Source: Actinomadura rubteroloni
GTDB taxonomy: Bacteria > Actinomycetota > Actinomycetes > Streptosporangiales > Streptosporangiaceae
Direction: 5' to 3'
Assembly (NCBI RefSeq): GCF_002911665.1
Contig: NZ_MTBP01000001.1
Coordinates: forward strand, 1,426,001-1,490,000
Length of the DNA stretch: 64,000 bases
The notes under the pieces were generated by a model that worked only from the letters and a program-made list of their open reading frames with translations, searched no databases and was not told where the DNA came from. The position numbers and the translations under genes are program-made. This document shows positions 51,834 to 60,180 of this stretch, piece after piece (position 1 is the stretch's first letter; every line of letters begins with the position of its first letter).

Positions 51834-52247
51834 TCAGCGCGGGGCGCGGCGGTGGCGCTCGACGGCGGGGCAGCGGTTCATGACGACGTCGAGCCCCGCC
51901 GCCTTCGCGCGTCGCGCGGCGGCCTCGTCCACGACGTCGAGCGGCGTCCAGACGGCCCCGGCCCCCACCGCGACGGCCTGGTCGATCACCGCGCCCGCGA
52001 ACTCCGACCGGCGGTAGACGGCGACGACGTCGATGGGCTCGGGCACCTCGTCCAGCGACGCGTACGCCGTCTCGCCGAGCACGTCCTTCCCGTCCGGATG
52101 CACCGGGATGATGCGGGCCCCGGCCCGCTGCGCCAGCCGCGCCTGCCGGTACACCTCGCGCAGCGGATTGCCGTCCAGCCCGACGAAGGCCCACGTCTTC
52201 GCTTCGAGCAGCTTCCCGATGACCACGTCGTCCGCGAACTCGCTCAT
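51834..52247 (-). CDS. CoA-binding (Rossmann) protein
   Basis: 137 residues. KTWAFVGLDGNPLREVYRQARLAQRAGARIIPVHPDG and YASLDEVPEPIDVVAVYRRSEF fit the YccU/CoA_binding_2 type, a Rossmann fold related to succinyl-CoA synthetase alpha. Cysteine sits near the end (NRCPAVE). The biological role is not settled. It is convergent with purE across 97 bases; CCTGC/GCAGG at 51795-51808 is a weak hairpin there. Confidence 0.88.
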   Translation of the reverse strand: MSEFADDVVIGKLLEAKTWAFVGLDGNPLREVYRQARLAQRAGARIIPVHPDGKDVLGETAYASLDEVPEPIDVVAVYRRSEFAGAVIDQAVAVGAGAVWTPLDVVDEAAARRAKAAGLDVVMNRCPAVERHRRAPR

Positions 52248-52287
52248 ACCGGAACCAACCCGCCGGACGCCCCGCCTGTTCCGGTGG

Positions 52288-53622
52288 TCAGGGCCGGCCG
52301 AGGGCTCGGTAGGTCCAGCCGGCGGCGCGCCAGGTCTCGGGGTCGAGGGCGTTTCGGCCGTCCACGATCTTGCGTTCGGCGACGGCGCCGGCGAGGGTCG
52401 CCGGGTCCATGTCGCGGAACTCGCGCCATTCGGTGAGGAGCAGGACGGCGTGGGCGTCGCGGACGGCGTCGAGCGCGGACGCGCCGAATTCGAGGGTCGG
52501 TTGCGCGCGGCGGGCGTTCTCCATCGCCTGCGGGTCGTAGACGGTGACCTTGGCGCCCTGCGCGCGGATCGAGGCCGCCACGTCGAGGGCGGGGGAGTCG
52601 CGGACGTCGTCGGAGTTCGGTTTGAACGCCGCGCCGAGGACGCCGACCGTCCGGCCGATGAAGGAGCCGCCGAGCAGGTGGCGGGCCAGATCGACCATGC
52701 GGATGCGGCGGCGGATGTTGATCTCGTCCACCTCGCGCAGGAACGTCAGGGCCTGGTCCACGCCGAGTTCGCCCGCGCGGGCCATGAACGCGCGGATGTC
52801 CTTGGGCAGGCAGCCGCCGCCGAAGCCGAGGCCGGGGCCGAGGAACTTGCCGCCGATCCGGTCGTCGTGGGAGAGGGCCTCCGACAGCTTGGTGACGTCG
52901 GCGTGCGCGGCCTCGCAGACCTCCGCCATCGCGTTGATGAAGGAGATCTTGGTGGCGAGGAACGCGTTCGCCGACACTTTGACCAGCTCGGACGTCGCGT
53001 AGTCGGTCGTGATGAACGGCGTCCCGACCGCGAGCGGGTTGGCGTAGACCTCGCGCAGCGCCCGCTCGGCCCGCTCGGCGGACTCGGGGTCGGGCGGCAG
53101 GCCGACGACGATCCGGTCGGGCCGCTCGGTGTCCTGGACGGCGTAGCCCTCGCGCAGGAACTCGGGGTTCCAGGCGAGCAGGACGTCGTCCCCGGCGGGA
53201 GCGAGCTTGGCGACCCGGGCGGCGAGCCGCGCGGCCGTCCCGACCGGGACGGTCGACTTCCCGACGATGATCGCCGGGCGGCGCAGCAGGGGCGCGAGCG
53301 CGGTCACGGCGTCCTCGACGTAGGTGAGGTCGGCCGCGTACTCGCCGGCCCGCTGCGGGGTGCCGACGCACAGGAAGTGGACGTCCCCGAACTCGGCCGC
53401 CTCCGCCACCGACGTCGTGAAGCGCAGCCGCCCGTTCTCCAGGCCCCGGCGCAGCAGCGGCTCCAGTCCGGGCTCGTAGAACGGCAGGTCGCCGTTCGCG
53501 AGCCGCGCGACCTTGCCCGCGTCCACGTCGAGCCCGACCACCTCGAACCCGAGGTCGGCCATGCACGCGGCGTGGGTCGCACCCAGGTAGCCGGTCCCGA
53601 TGACCGTCAGGCGAAGCGCCAA
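52288..53622 (-). CDS. ugd: UDP-glucose 6-dehydrogenase
   Basis: 444 residues. The best start is a TTG at 53622: GAGAGGAAG lies 6 bases before it, and the Rossmann motif VIGTGYLGATHA then begins at residue 7. Lys215 and Asn219 (ELVKVSANAF) and the thioester Cys271 (GFGGGCLPKDI) are the catalytic set. It oxidises UDP-glucose to UDP-glucuronate with two NAD+. The product feeds envelope polysaccharides. It is divergent from the acyl-CoA dehydrogenase across 79 bases. Confidence 0.93.
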   Translation of the reverse strand: MALRLTVIGTGYLGATHAACMADLGFEVVGLDVDAGKVARLANGDLPFYEPGLEPLLRRGLENGRLRFTTSVAEAAEFGDVHFLCVGTPQRAGEYAADLTYVEDAVTALAPLLRRPAIIVGKSTVPVGTAARLAARVAKLAPAGDDVLLAWNPEFLREGYAVQDTERPDRIVVGLPPDPESAERAERALREVYANPLAVGTPFITTDYATSELVKVSANAFLATKISFINAMAEVCEAAHADVTKLSEALSHDDRIGGKFLGPGLGFGGGCLPKDIRAFMARAGELGVDQALTFLREVDEINIRRRIRMVDLARHLLGGSFIGRTVGVLGAAFKPNSDDVRDSPALDVAASIRAQGAKVTVYDPQAMENARRAQPTLEFGASALDAVRDAHAVLLLTEWREFRDMDPATLAGAVAERKIVDGRNALDPETWRAAGWTYRALGRP

Positions 53623-53701
53623 GGCGACTTCCTCTCTCTGCCGTGTCTCCCTGCGGAGACGGGCCGGTACGGCCCTGATACTCCCGGGTAGCATTCCCGG
53701 T

Positions 53702-54871
53702 ATGAGTTCCGACTTTCCTGCTTACGCGCCGTCGGAGGAGCACGAACTGCTCCGGCGGACGGTACGCGAGCTCGCCGACGCCAAGATCGCCCCGCACGCC
53801 GCGGAGGTCGACGAGGAGTCCCGGTTCCCGCAGGAGGCGCTGGACGCGCTGGTGCAGAACGACCTGCACGCCGTCCACGTCCCGGAGCAGTACGGCGGTG
53901 CCGGCGCCGACGCGCTGGCCACCGTGATCGTGATCGAGGAGGTGGCGCGCGCGTGCGCGTCGTCCTCGCTGATCCCGGCGGTCAACAAGCTCGGCACCGT
54001 TCCGGTGCTGCTGTCCGGAGCGGACGAGCTGAAGAAAAAATATCTGACTCCGGTGGCGCGCGGCGAGGCGATGTTCTCCTACGCGCTCTCCGAGGCCGAC
54101 GCGGGCTCGGACGCGGCGGGCATGAAGACCCGCGCGGTGCGCGACGGCGACCACTGGGTGCTGAACGGCGCCAAGATGTGGATCACCAACGCCGGGGTGT
54201 CGGAGTACTACACGGTCATGGCCGTGACGGACCCCGGCAAGGGCGCGCGCGGCATCTCGGCGTTCGTCGTGGAGAAGTCCGACGAGGGCGTGTCGTTCGC
54301 GCCGAAGGAGCGCAAGCTCGGCATCAAGGGGTCCCCGACGCGCCAGGTGATCCTGGAGAACGTCCGGATCCCCGCCGACCGGATCATCGGCGGCGAGGGC
54401 ACCGGGTTCAAGACCGCGCTGGCCACGCTCGACCACACGCGCATCACGATCGCCGCGCAGGCGCTCGGCATCGCGCAGGGCGCGCTGGACTACGCGCTCG
54501 GCTACGTCAAGGAGCGCCGCCAGTTCGGGAAGCCGATCGCCGACTTCCAGGGCGTCCAGTTCATGCTGGCGGACATGGCGATGCGGCTGGAGGGCGCGCG
54601 GCAGCTCACCTACCACGCGGCGATCAAGTCCGAGCGGGCCTTCCACGGCGAGACGATCCCCGACCTCACGTTCGTGTCGTCGGCGTGCAAGGCGCTGGCC
54701 TCCGACGTCGCGATGGACGTGACGACCGACGCCGTGCAGCTCCTCGGCGGCTACGGCTACACCCGCGAGTTCCCGGTGGAGCGCATGATGCGGGACGCGA
54801 AGATCACCCAGATCTACGAGGGCACCAACCAGATCCAGCGGATGGTCATCGCGCGCCAGCTCCTCAAGTAG
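53702..54871 (+). CDS. Acyl-CoA dehydrogenase
   Basis: 389 residues. FSYALSEADAGSDAAGMKT (FAD/substrate loop), KMWITNAGVSEYYTVMAV and the catalytic Glu373 in IYEGTNQIQRMVIARQLL match short- or medium-chain acyl-CoA dehydrogenases. It introduces a trans-2 double bond into acyl-CoA with FAD. It occupies the place of fadE25 beside purE and cpsA in mycobacteria, as I recall. Its stop is 2 bases from the convergent LCP gene. Confidence 0.94.
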   Translation: MSSDFPAYAPSEEHELLRRTVRELADAKIAPHAAEVDEESRFPQEALDALVQNDLHAVHVPEQYGGAGADALATVIVIEEVARACASSSLIPAVNKLGTVPVLLSGADELKKKYLTPVARGEAMFSYALSEADAGSDAAGMKTRAVRDGDHWVLNGAKMWITNAGVSEYYTVMAVTDPGKGARGISAFVVEKSDEGVSFAPKERKLGIKGSPTRQVILENVRIPADRIIGGEGTGFKTALATLDHTRITIAAQALGIAQGALDYALGYVKERRQFGKPIADFQGVQFMLADMAMRLEGARQLTYHAAIKSERAFHGETIPDLTFVSSACKALASDVAMDVTTDAVQLLGGYGYTREFPVERMMRDAKITQIYEGTNQIQRMVIARQLLK

Positions 54872-54872
54872 G

Positions 54873-56522
54873 TCACTTGCAGAGCTTCTTGGTGGCGGTG
54901 TCGGTCTGGAGCGTGTTCGCGGACGGCGTCGCCGCCGGGGCCGGGGCGGACCCGAGCTTCGGCTTCTGCGCGCCGTCCCAGTCGGAGCCGACGAGCACCT
55001 GCACGCGCGACCCGAGTGCGGCGACCTTCTTGGTCTTCACGCCGGGCAGCGCGGCGGCGAGGGTCTTCGCGGCGTCCTCCTGACCGGGGCCGTACTGGAT
55101 CTGCGTGTGGGCGAGGCCGCGCCGCGCGACGCCCGGCACGACGACCGTCCGGAACCCGACGTCGCGCAGGTCCCCGGCGGCGCGCGCCGCGAGGCCCTGC
55201 GTCCCGACCGCGTTCAGCACCCGCACCGTGACGGCGGACGGCCGGACGGTCGGCAGATCGGACGCGGGCGCGGACGGCGACGCCGTCGGGCTCGCCTTCG
55301 GCTCCGGCGCGAGCGGCCGGTCCCGGCGGAGGCGGGAGAACAGGTCGTCGGCGCGGTGGTCGTCCCACAGGACCGTGGACTGCGGGGTCGCCGCGTTCCA
55401 CAGGATCGCGTTGTAGTTGTCGTTGGCGAGCGGCACCTTCGCGAACGTGACGCTGTCGGTGGACAGGTCCTGCATCTGGTTCGCGAGCTTCGGCAGGTTC
55501 TTGGCCAGCTTGTCGTCGACCCGGAGCGACTTCAGCGCGGCGTTGAGGAACCGCGCCGACTTCACCGGGTCGCTCAGCGTCTTGGACGACAGCGCCTGCT
55601 TCATCATCTGCGCCAGGAGCTGCTGCTGCCGGTCGATGCGGCCGAGGTCGCTGCCGCCGGTGAGCGTGTACCGGGCGCGGGAGTAGCCGAGCGCCTTCAG
55701 GCCGTCCAGATGGGACTTGCCGGCGGGCAGCTTCAGGCCGCTCTTGGCGTCGTCGATGGGCTGCTCGGTGCAGACGTCCACGCCGCCGAGCGCGTCCACC
55801 ATGTTCACGAAGCCGTAGAAGTTGACCTCGACGTAGTGGTCGATCGGGACGCCGGTCGCCTGCTTGATCGTCTTGACCGTCAGGTCCGGGCCGCCGAACT
55901 GGTACGCCCAGGTCAGCTTGCCGCGCCGGGCCGGGACCTGCGCGCCCTTCGCGCCCTCGGTGCCGTTGGACCGGTGACTCGGGATCATGACGTTGGAGTC
56001 GCGCGGCAGGCTCACCACCGACACCTTGTCGTGGTCCTGGGAGATGTGGACGAGCAGCATCGTGTCCGACCGCTCGCCCGCGTCGTGCCCGAGCTTTGCG
56101 GCGTGCTGCTGCTCGCGGGTCAGGCCCTCGCGGCGGTCCACGCCCGCGACGAGGATCGTCATCGCGCCCTTCGGCCCGCCGTCGGAGCCGAGCCCGCCGA
56201 CCGACACCCGGTCGATCGCGCCGGTCACATAGTTCTGGAACGCCCACGCGCCGCCCGCCGTGAGCAGCACGAACGCCGACATCACGCCCGTCGTCGTGAG
56301 GAACCGGCGCTGCCGCCGGGCCGCGACCGCCGCGCGCGGGCTGAGCGTCGGGCCCGGCCGCCGCGGGCCGCGCGGCGTCTCCACCGACACCCGGGGCGCG
56401 GGCGCGCCGTCGATCGTGACGCCCTCGCCCGGGGCGTCGTCGGCGGGCGCGCCGCCCGGACGCGGCCGGAAGTAGCGCTCCAGCGGGTCGGCGCCGTCCC
56501 CCGCGTCGTGCCGGTCTGCCAT
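54873..56522 (-). CDS. LytR-CpsA-Psr (LCP) family glycopolymer ligase with LytR_C domain
   Basis: 549 residues from the ATG at 56522. A cytoplasmic Pro-rich N-terminus of about 75 residues is followed by one membrane helix (76-96). The LCP domain (about 115-290) has VAGVDRREG, RSDTMLLVHI, VVSLPRDSNVMIP, VDALGGVDV and the late YSRARYTLTGGSDLGRIDRQQQLL with conserved arginines. A LytR_C domain lies near 445-530. LCP enzymes attach undecaprenyl-linked glycopolymers to peptidoglycan outside the cell. Fits with ugd, GtrA and the ExoA-like glycosyltransferase around it. Confidence 0.94.
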   Translation of the reverse strand: MADRHDAGDGADPLERYFRPRPGGAPADDAPGEGVTIDGAPAPRVSVETPRGPRRPGPTLSPRAAVAARRQRRFLTTTGVMSAFVLLTAGGAWAFQNYVTGAIDRVSVGGLGSDGGPKGAMTILVAGVDRREGLTREQQHAAKLGHDAGERSDTMLLVHISQDHDKVSVVSLPRDSNVMIPSHRSNGTEGAKGAQVPARRGKLTWAYQFGGPDLTVKTIKQATGVPIDHYVEVNFYGFVNMVDALGGVDVCTEQPIDDAKSGLKLPAGKSHLDGLKALGYSRARYTLTGGSDLGRIDRQQQLLAQMMKQALSSKTLSDPVKSARFLNAALKSLRVDDKLAKNLPKLANQMQDLSTDSVTFAKVPLANDNYNAILWNAATPQSTVLWDDHRADDLFSRLRRDRPLAPEPKASPTASPSAPASDLPTVRPSAVTVRVLNAVGTQGLAARAAGDLRDVGFRTVVVPGVARRGLAHTQIQYGPGQEDAAKTLAAALPGVKTKKVAALGSRVQVLVGSDWDGAQKPKLGSAPAPAATPSANTLQTDTATKKLCK

Positions 56523-56684
56523 GCCGCCCGCCGCCTCCTGGAATCGCCGGTCGTGGAACGCGAACGCCCACCACTTTAAGGTGGGGAAGGGCGGACCGTT
56601 CGTTAGCCAGGGCCTGTGTCCCCTTCTTCCGGTAACGTTGCGCCGTCTCGACCGCACCCGGCGATGCCGGGGCCGTGGACGCCA

Positions 56685-57782
56685 GTGAGCAAGAGAGGAA
56701 TGGGGCGAACCGCGCCCGCGAGTATGAATCCGTCTCCCCACGCGCAGAGCGCCCACCCGGACCGGGAACCGGGCGCAGGGCCGGCCGCGGGCGACCGCAC
56801 CTGGCCCGCCGTTTCGGTGATCATGCCCGTCCTCAATGAGGAGCGTCATCTCACCGACGCCGTCCGGCGCATCCTCGACCAGGACTATCCGGGCGAACTG
56901 GAACTCGTGCTGGCCGTCGGGCCGTCCCGGGACCGCACGGAAGAGATCGCGTCCCGGCTGTCGGCCGAGGATCCGCGGCTCGTCGTCGTCCCGAACCCGA
57001 CCGGACGCACCCCGCAGGGCCTCAACATCGCGATCAAGGCTTCCCAGTACTCGATCATCGTCCGGGTGGACGGGCACTCGCTGCTGCCCGGCGACTACGT
57101 CCGCGCGGCGGTCGAGACGATGGAGGAGACCGGGGCGGACAACGTCGGCGGGATCATGGCCGCCGAGGGGACGACCCCGTTCGAGAAGGCCGTCGCGCGC
57201 GCGATGACGTCCAAGCTCGGCGTCGGCAACGCCCGCTTCCACACCGGCGGCGAGGCCGGCGAGGTCGAGACCGTCTACCTCGGGACGTTCCGCCGCAGCG
57301 CGCTGGAGCGCGTCGGTTATTACGACGAGACGTTCGTCCGCGCGCAGGACTGGGAGATGAACCACCGCATCCGGCAGACGGGCGGGCGGATCTTCTTCAC
57401 GCCCCGGATGCGCGTGACGTACCGTCCCCGGCCGAACCTGCGCGCGCTCGCCCGGCAGTACTTCCACACCGGCCGCTGGCGGCGCGTCGTCGGCCGCGAG
57501 CACCAGGGGACGCTGAACGTCCGCTACCTCGCCCCGCCGTTCGCCGTCGCCGGGATCATCGTCGGGACGGTCGCCGGCGCGGCCGGGTTCTGGCCCGCGT
57601 TCGTCCTGCCCGGCGGCTACGCTCTCGCGATCATCGCGGGCGCGGCCGTGGAGGGCCGGGGGCTGCCGGTGTCGGCGTGGCTGCGGCTGCCGCTCGTCCT
57701 CGCGACGATGCACCTGTCGTGGGGCGTGGGCTTCCTGACGAGCCCGCCGCGCCTCGGCCAGCCGACTCCCGCCAAACCCTGA
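56685..57782 (+). CDS. Family 2 glycosyltransferase (ExoA-like)
   Basis: About 365 residues from the GTG at 56685; ATGs at 56700 or 56725 are possible. VSVIMPVLNEERHLTDAVRR is the nucleotide-binding start, RVDGHSLLPGDY carries the DxD-like DGH, and VETVYLGTFRRSALERVGYYDE plus AQDWEMNHRIRQTGG supplies the acceptor side and ED-like catalytic region. Two C-terminal membrane helices (VAGIIVGTVAGAAGFW, LPGGYALAIIAGAA) anchor it. Similar to ExoA of succinoglycan synthesis. Divergent from the LCP gene. Confidence 0.9.
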   Translation: MSKRGMGRTAPASMNPSPHAQSAHPDREPGAGPAAGDRTWPAVSVIMPVLNEERHLTDAVRRILDQDYPGELELVLAVGPSRDRTEEIASRLSAEDPRLVVVPNPTGRTPQGLNIAIKASQYSIIVRVDGHSLLPGDYVRAAVETMEETGADNVGGIMAAEGTTPFEKAVARAMTSKLGVGNARFHTGGEAGEVETVYLGTFRRSALERVGYYDETFVRAQDWEMNHRIRQTGGRIFFTPRMRVTYRPRPNLRALARQYFHTGRWRRVVGREHQGTLNVRYLAPPFAVAGIIVGTVAGAAGFWPAFVLPGGYALAIIAGAAVEGRGLPVSAWLRLPLVLATMHLSWGVGFLTSPPRLGQPTPAKP

Positions 57783-57856
57783 ACCTGGGGCCTGGGCCTG
57801 GCGTCTGACCTCCTGGGACGGAATCATGACGATTCGTCCGGCTAAGGAGGTCGTCC

Positions 57857-58657
57857 ATGTCGAACGGAGCGCGGCACGCCCTGGGCGTCGTCGCCGGTGT
57901 CCTGGTGACGGTGGTCAGCCTCGGCTGCATGCTCTTCGCGCTCGACCGGGCGCAGCGCATGTACGTGTACTTCCGGCTGGGGGCCGGTGACAAGGCGCTG
58001 GTGACGCTCGCGATCGTCGTCGCGGGGCTGCTGCTCGGGCTCGCGGCGGGGTCGCGGCTGTCGCCGTTCGCGTCGCTGGTGCCCGGCGTCGTGTACGGGA
58101 CGGTCGGGCTGGTGTACGTCCTCGCGCCGACGCAGGCGCTGCACTGGTTCATGCACGTCAAGCCCGCGCGGTACGCCCGCGGGTTCACCACGCTCGGGAC
58201 GCTCGGGGTCTTCCTGCTGCTCGGCACGGCGCTGTTCGTCGCGTCGCTGCCGCCGTCGCGCTGGCAGGGCCGCCGCCGTCCGGCGCACGGCGGGCCGCTG
58301 CCGGGCGGACGTCCGCTGGCGCAGCCCCCGCACCAGGCCCGGCACCAGGCACCGCCGCCCGCGCTGCCGCAGTACGGCCCGCCGCGCGCGCCCGAGGCCC
58401 CGCAGCCCTACGCGCCGCCGTCCGCGCCCGGCGCGTACACGCCGCCGTCCGGCGCGCCCGAGGGACAGCCGTTCACGCCGCCCGCGTCCGACGCGCCGCC
58501 GCCCTACGCGCCGCCGTCGGTCCCGCCCGGCCCGCCGCAGCCGTACACGCCGCCGTCCGCGTCCGAGGCGCCGCCCGCCGCGCCGCCCGCCGGGCGCAAG
58601 CCCGGGGACGACGAGGAGCCCGGCGAGTGGACGCGGATGTACGGGGGGAACCGCTAG
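57857..58657 (+). CDS. Membrane protein with proline-rich tail
   Basis: 266 residues. Four membrane helices in the first 130 (LGVVAGVLVTVVSLGCMLFAL, VTLAIVVAGLLLGLAAG, VPGVVYGTVGLVYVLAP, LGTLGVFLLLGTALFVASL), then a 130-residue Pro/Ala-rich tail with repeats of the type YAPPS, YTPPS. A conserved VTLAIVV stretch follows a YFRLGAGDKAL loop. The tail is probably cytoplasmic and disordered. No enzyme motif. Its TAG shares the bases CTAG with the convergent stop. Confidence 0.75.
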   Translation: MSNGARHALGVVAGVLVTVVSLGCMLFALDRAQRMYVYFRLGAGDKALVTLAIVVAGLLLGLAAGSRLSPFASLVPGVVYGTVGLVYVLAPTQALHWFMHVKPARYARGFTTLGTLGVFLLLGTALFVASLPPSRWQGRRRPAHGGPLPGGRPLAQPPHQARHQAPPPALPQYGPPRAPEAPQPYAPPSAPGAYTPPSGAPEGQPFTPPASDAPPPYAPPSVPPGPPQPYTPPSASEAPPAAPPAGRKPGDDEEPGEWTRMYGGNR

Positions 58658-59406
58658 CGGCCGAGCGCCGCGAGCACGCCGGGGATCTCGTTGACGACCA
58701 TCGCGTCCACCCCGGCGTCGGCGTAGCGCGCGGCCTCGGCCGCCTTCGGGCACCAGACCATGACGTCGAGCCCGGCCTCGTGCGCGGTCGCGACGTTGTG
58801 CTCCAGCGACCGCAGCCGCGTGTCGGGGTGGTCGAACCCGCAGGACGCCGTGTGCAGCGCGACGGCCTGGAGCCCGAGCCCGGCGGCGGCCGACACGCCG
58901 TGCCAGAGCGGGAACCGCAGCCAGGTCAGCAGCCCGAGCGGCACCCCGGGCAGTTCGTCGCGCAGGAAGGCCAGAAGGCCGGGGTCGAACGACGTCACCA
59001 TCAGCCGGCGCCGCGCGGCCTCGCGGCGCAGCAGCGGCAGCAGGAGCGCGCCGGTCCGCCGGGACGGGGCGTCCACGGCGTCCTCCAGGACGGTCTTGAC
59101 GTCCAGATCCAGCGCGATGTCCGTCGGCGTCGCCGCGAAGATCTCCTCCAGCGACGGCAGCCCGGACGCCTCCGCGCTGCCCTCCACGAGGAAGCTCCCG
59201 TCCGGCCCGGTCGGGTCGTGCCGCAGGACGAGCCGGTCGTCGGACGTCCGGGTCACGTCGATCTCGACCCACGACAGCCCGGCCTCGGCGGCGGCGAGGA
59301 TCGAGGCGAGGGTGTTCTCGGCGACCGTTCCGCGCCCGGGGACCGGGACGTCGCCCGAGCCCGCGCCGCGGTGGCCGATGACGGTGGGGGTCTGCTCGAA
59401 GATCAC
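58654..59406 (-). CDS. Glycerophosphodiester phosphodiesterase
   Basis: 250 residues from the GTG at 59406, overlapping the previous stop in a GTGA junction. VIGHRGAGSGDVPV has the HRGxx motif with the catalytic His, ENTLASIL gives the metal Glu, and VEIDVTRTSDDRLVLRHD the Glu/Asp pair with a second His. No signal peptide, so it acts in the cytoplasm. It cleaves glycerophosphodiesters to glycerol 3-phosphate, or here possibly to a related polyol phosphate. Translationally coupled to the cytidylyltransferase. Confidence 0.9.
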   Translation of the reverse strand: MIFEQTPTVIGHRGAGSGDVPVPGRGTVAENTLASILAAAEAGLSWVEIDVTRTSDDRLVLRHDPTGPDGSFLVEGSAEASGLPSLEEIFAATPTDIALDLDVKTVLEDAVDAPSRRTGALLLPLLRREAARRRLMVTSFDPGLLAFLRDELPGVPLGLLTWLRFPLWHGVSAAAGLGLQAVALHTASCGFDHPDTRLRSLEHNVATAHEAGLDVMVWCPKAAEAARYADAGVDAMVVNEIPGVLAALGR

Positions 59407-60101
59407 ACGGTCTCCGTCTCGGTGGCGAGGTGTTCGGCGATGACGATGTCGAGGGGGTGGGTGACCTTGAGGTTGCGCTCGTCGCCCGCCACGACGCGGA
59501 TCGGGACGTCCGGCAGGTAGCGGTGGACGATGCCGCAGTCGTCGGTGGCGTGCAGCGCCGGGTCGGCGAGCGCCCGGTCGTAGGCGGCGCGGATGAGGCC
59601 GAGCCGGAAACCCTGCGGCGTCTGGAACCGGACGAGCGTGTGCCGCGCGGGCATCGCGGCGACCGTCCCGTCGGCGACCTCCACGATCGTGTCGGCGGAG
59701 GGGACTCCGACCGCGACCGCGTCCGCCTCGTCCAGGGCGGCCAGCACCCGGTCGATGGTGGCGGCGTCCACGAACGGGCGGGCCGCGTCGTGGAACAGGA
59801 CCTTCGCGTCGTCGTGCTCGGCGGCCAGCGCGGTGAGCGCCGCGACGGTCGACGCCGTCCGCGTGTCGCCGCCCTCGACCACGGCGGCGACCTTCCCGTA
59901 CGGGGCGGTGAGCGCGGCGGCGGCGCGCAGGTGACCGGCGGCCATGACGACGACGACCGCATCCACGCCGGGATGGGCGTCGAACGCCGCGACGGCGAGG
60001 GACAGGATGGGCCGCCCGCCGACCTCCAGGAACTGTTTGGGCCGCCCCGCGCCCATCCGCTGCCCGATCCCGCCGGCGAGCACCACGGCGACCGTTCGCA
60101 T
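59403..60101 (-). CDS. ispD: IspD-family cytidylyltransferase
   Basis: 232 residues from the ATG at 60101. AVVLAGGIGQRMGAGRPKQFLEVGGRPIL is the CTP-binding start (LAGGxGxRMG-x4-PKQ), FHDAARPFVDAATI and TLVRFQTPQGFRLGLI follow. IspD makes CDP-methylerythritol; TarI and DarP-like relatives make CDP-ribitol and share the same motifs. There is no ispF next to it, and the gene pairs with polyol-phosphate genes, so a CDP-polyol product is a fair alternative. It is divergent from the CDP-alcohol phosphotransferase. Confidence 0.85.
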   Translation of the reverse strand: MRTVAVVLAGGIGQRMGAGRPKQFLEVGGRPILSLAVAAFDAHPGVDAVVVVMAAGHLRAAAALTAPYGKVAAVVEGGDTRTASTVAALTALAAEHDDAKVLFHDAARPFVDAATIDRVLAALDEADAVAVGVPSADTIVEVADGTVAAMPARHTLVRFQTPQGFRLGLIRAAYDRALADPALHATDDCGIVHRYLPDVPIRVVAGDERNLKVTHPLDIVIAEHLATETETV

Positions 60102-60180
60102 CGACATCTCCCGGGACCCTCGTGACCGAACCGCTACGCTGTGCAACCGTGTGCGACGAGACCGCCGGGCGGAGGCGCCG

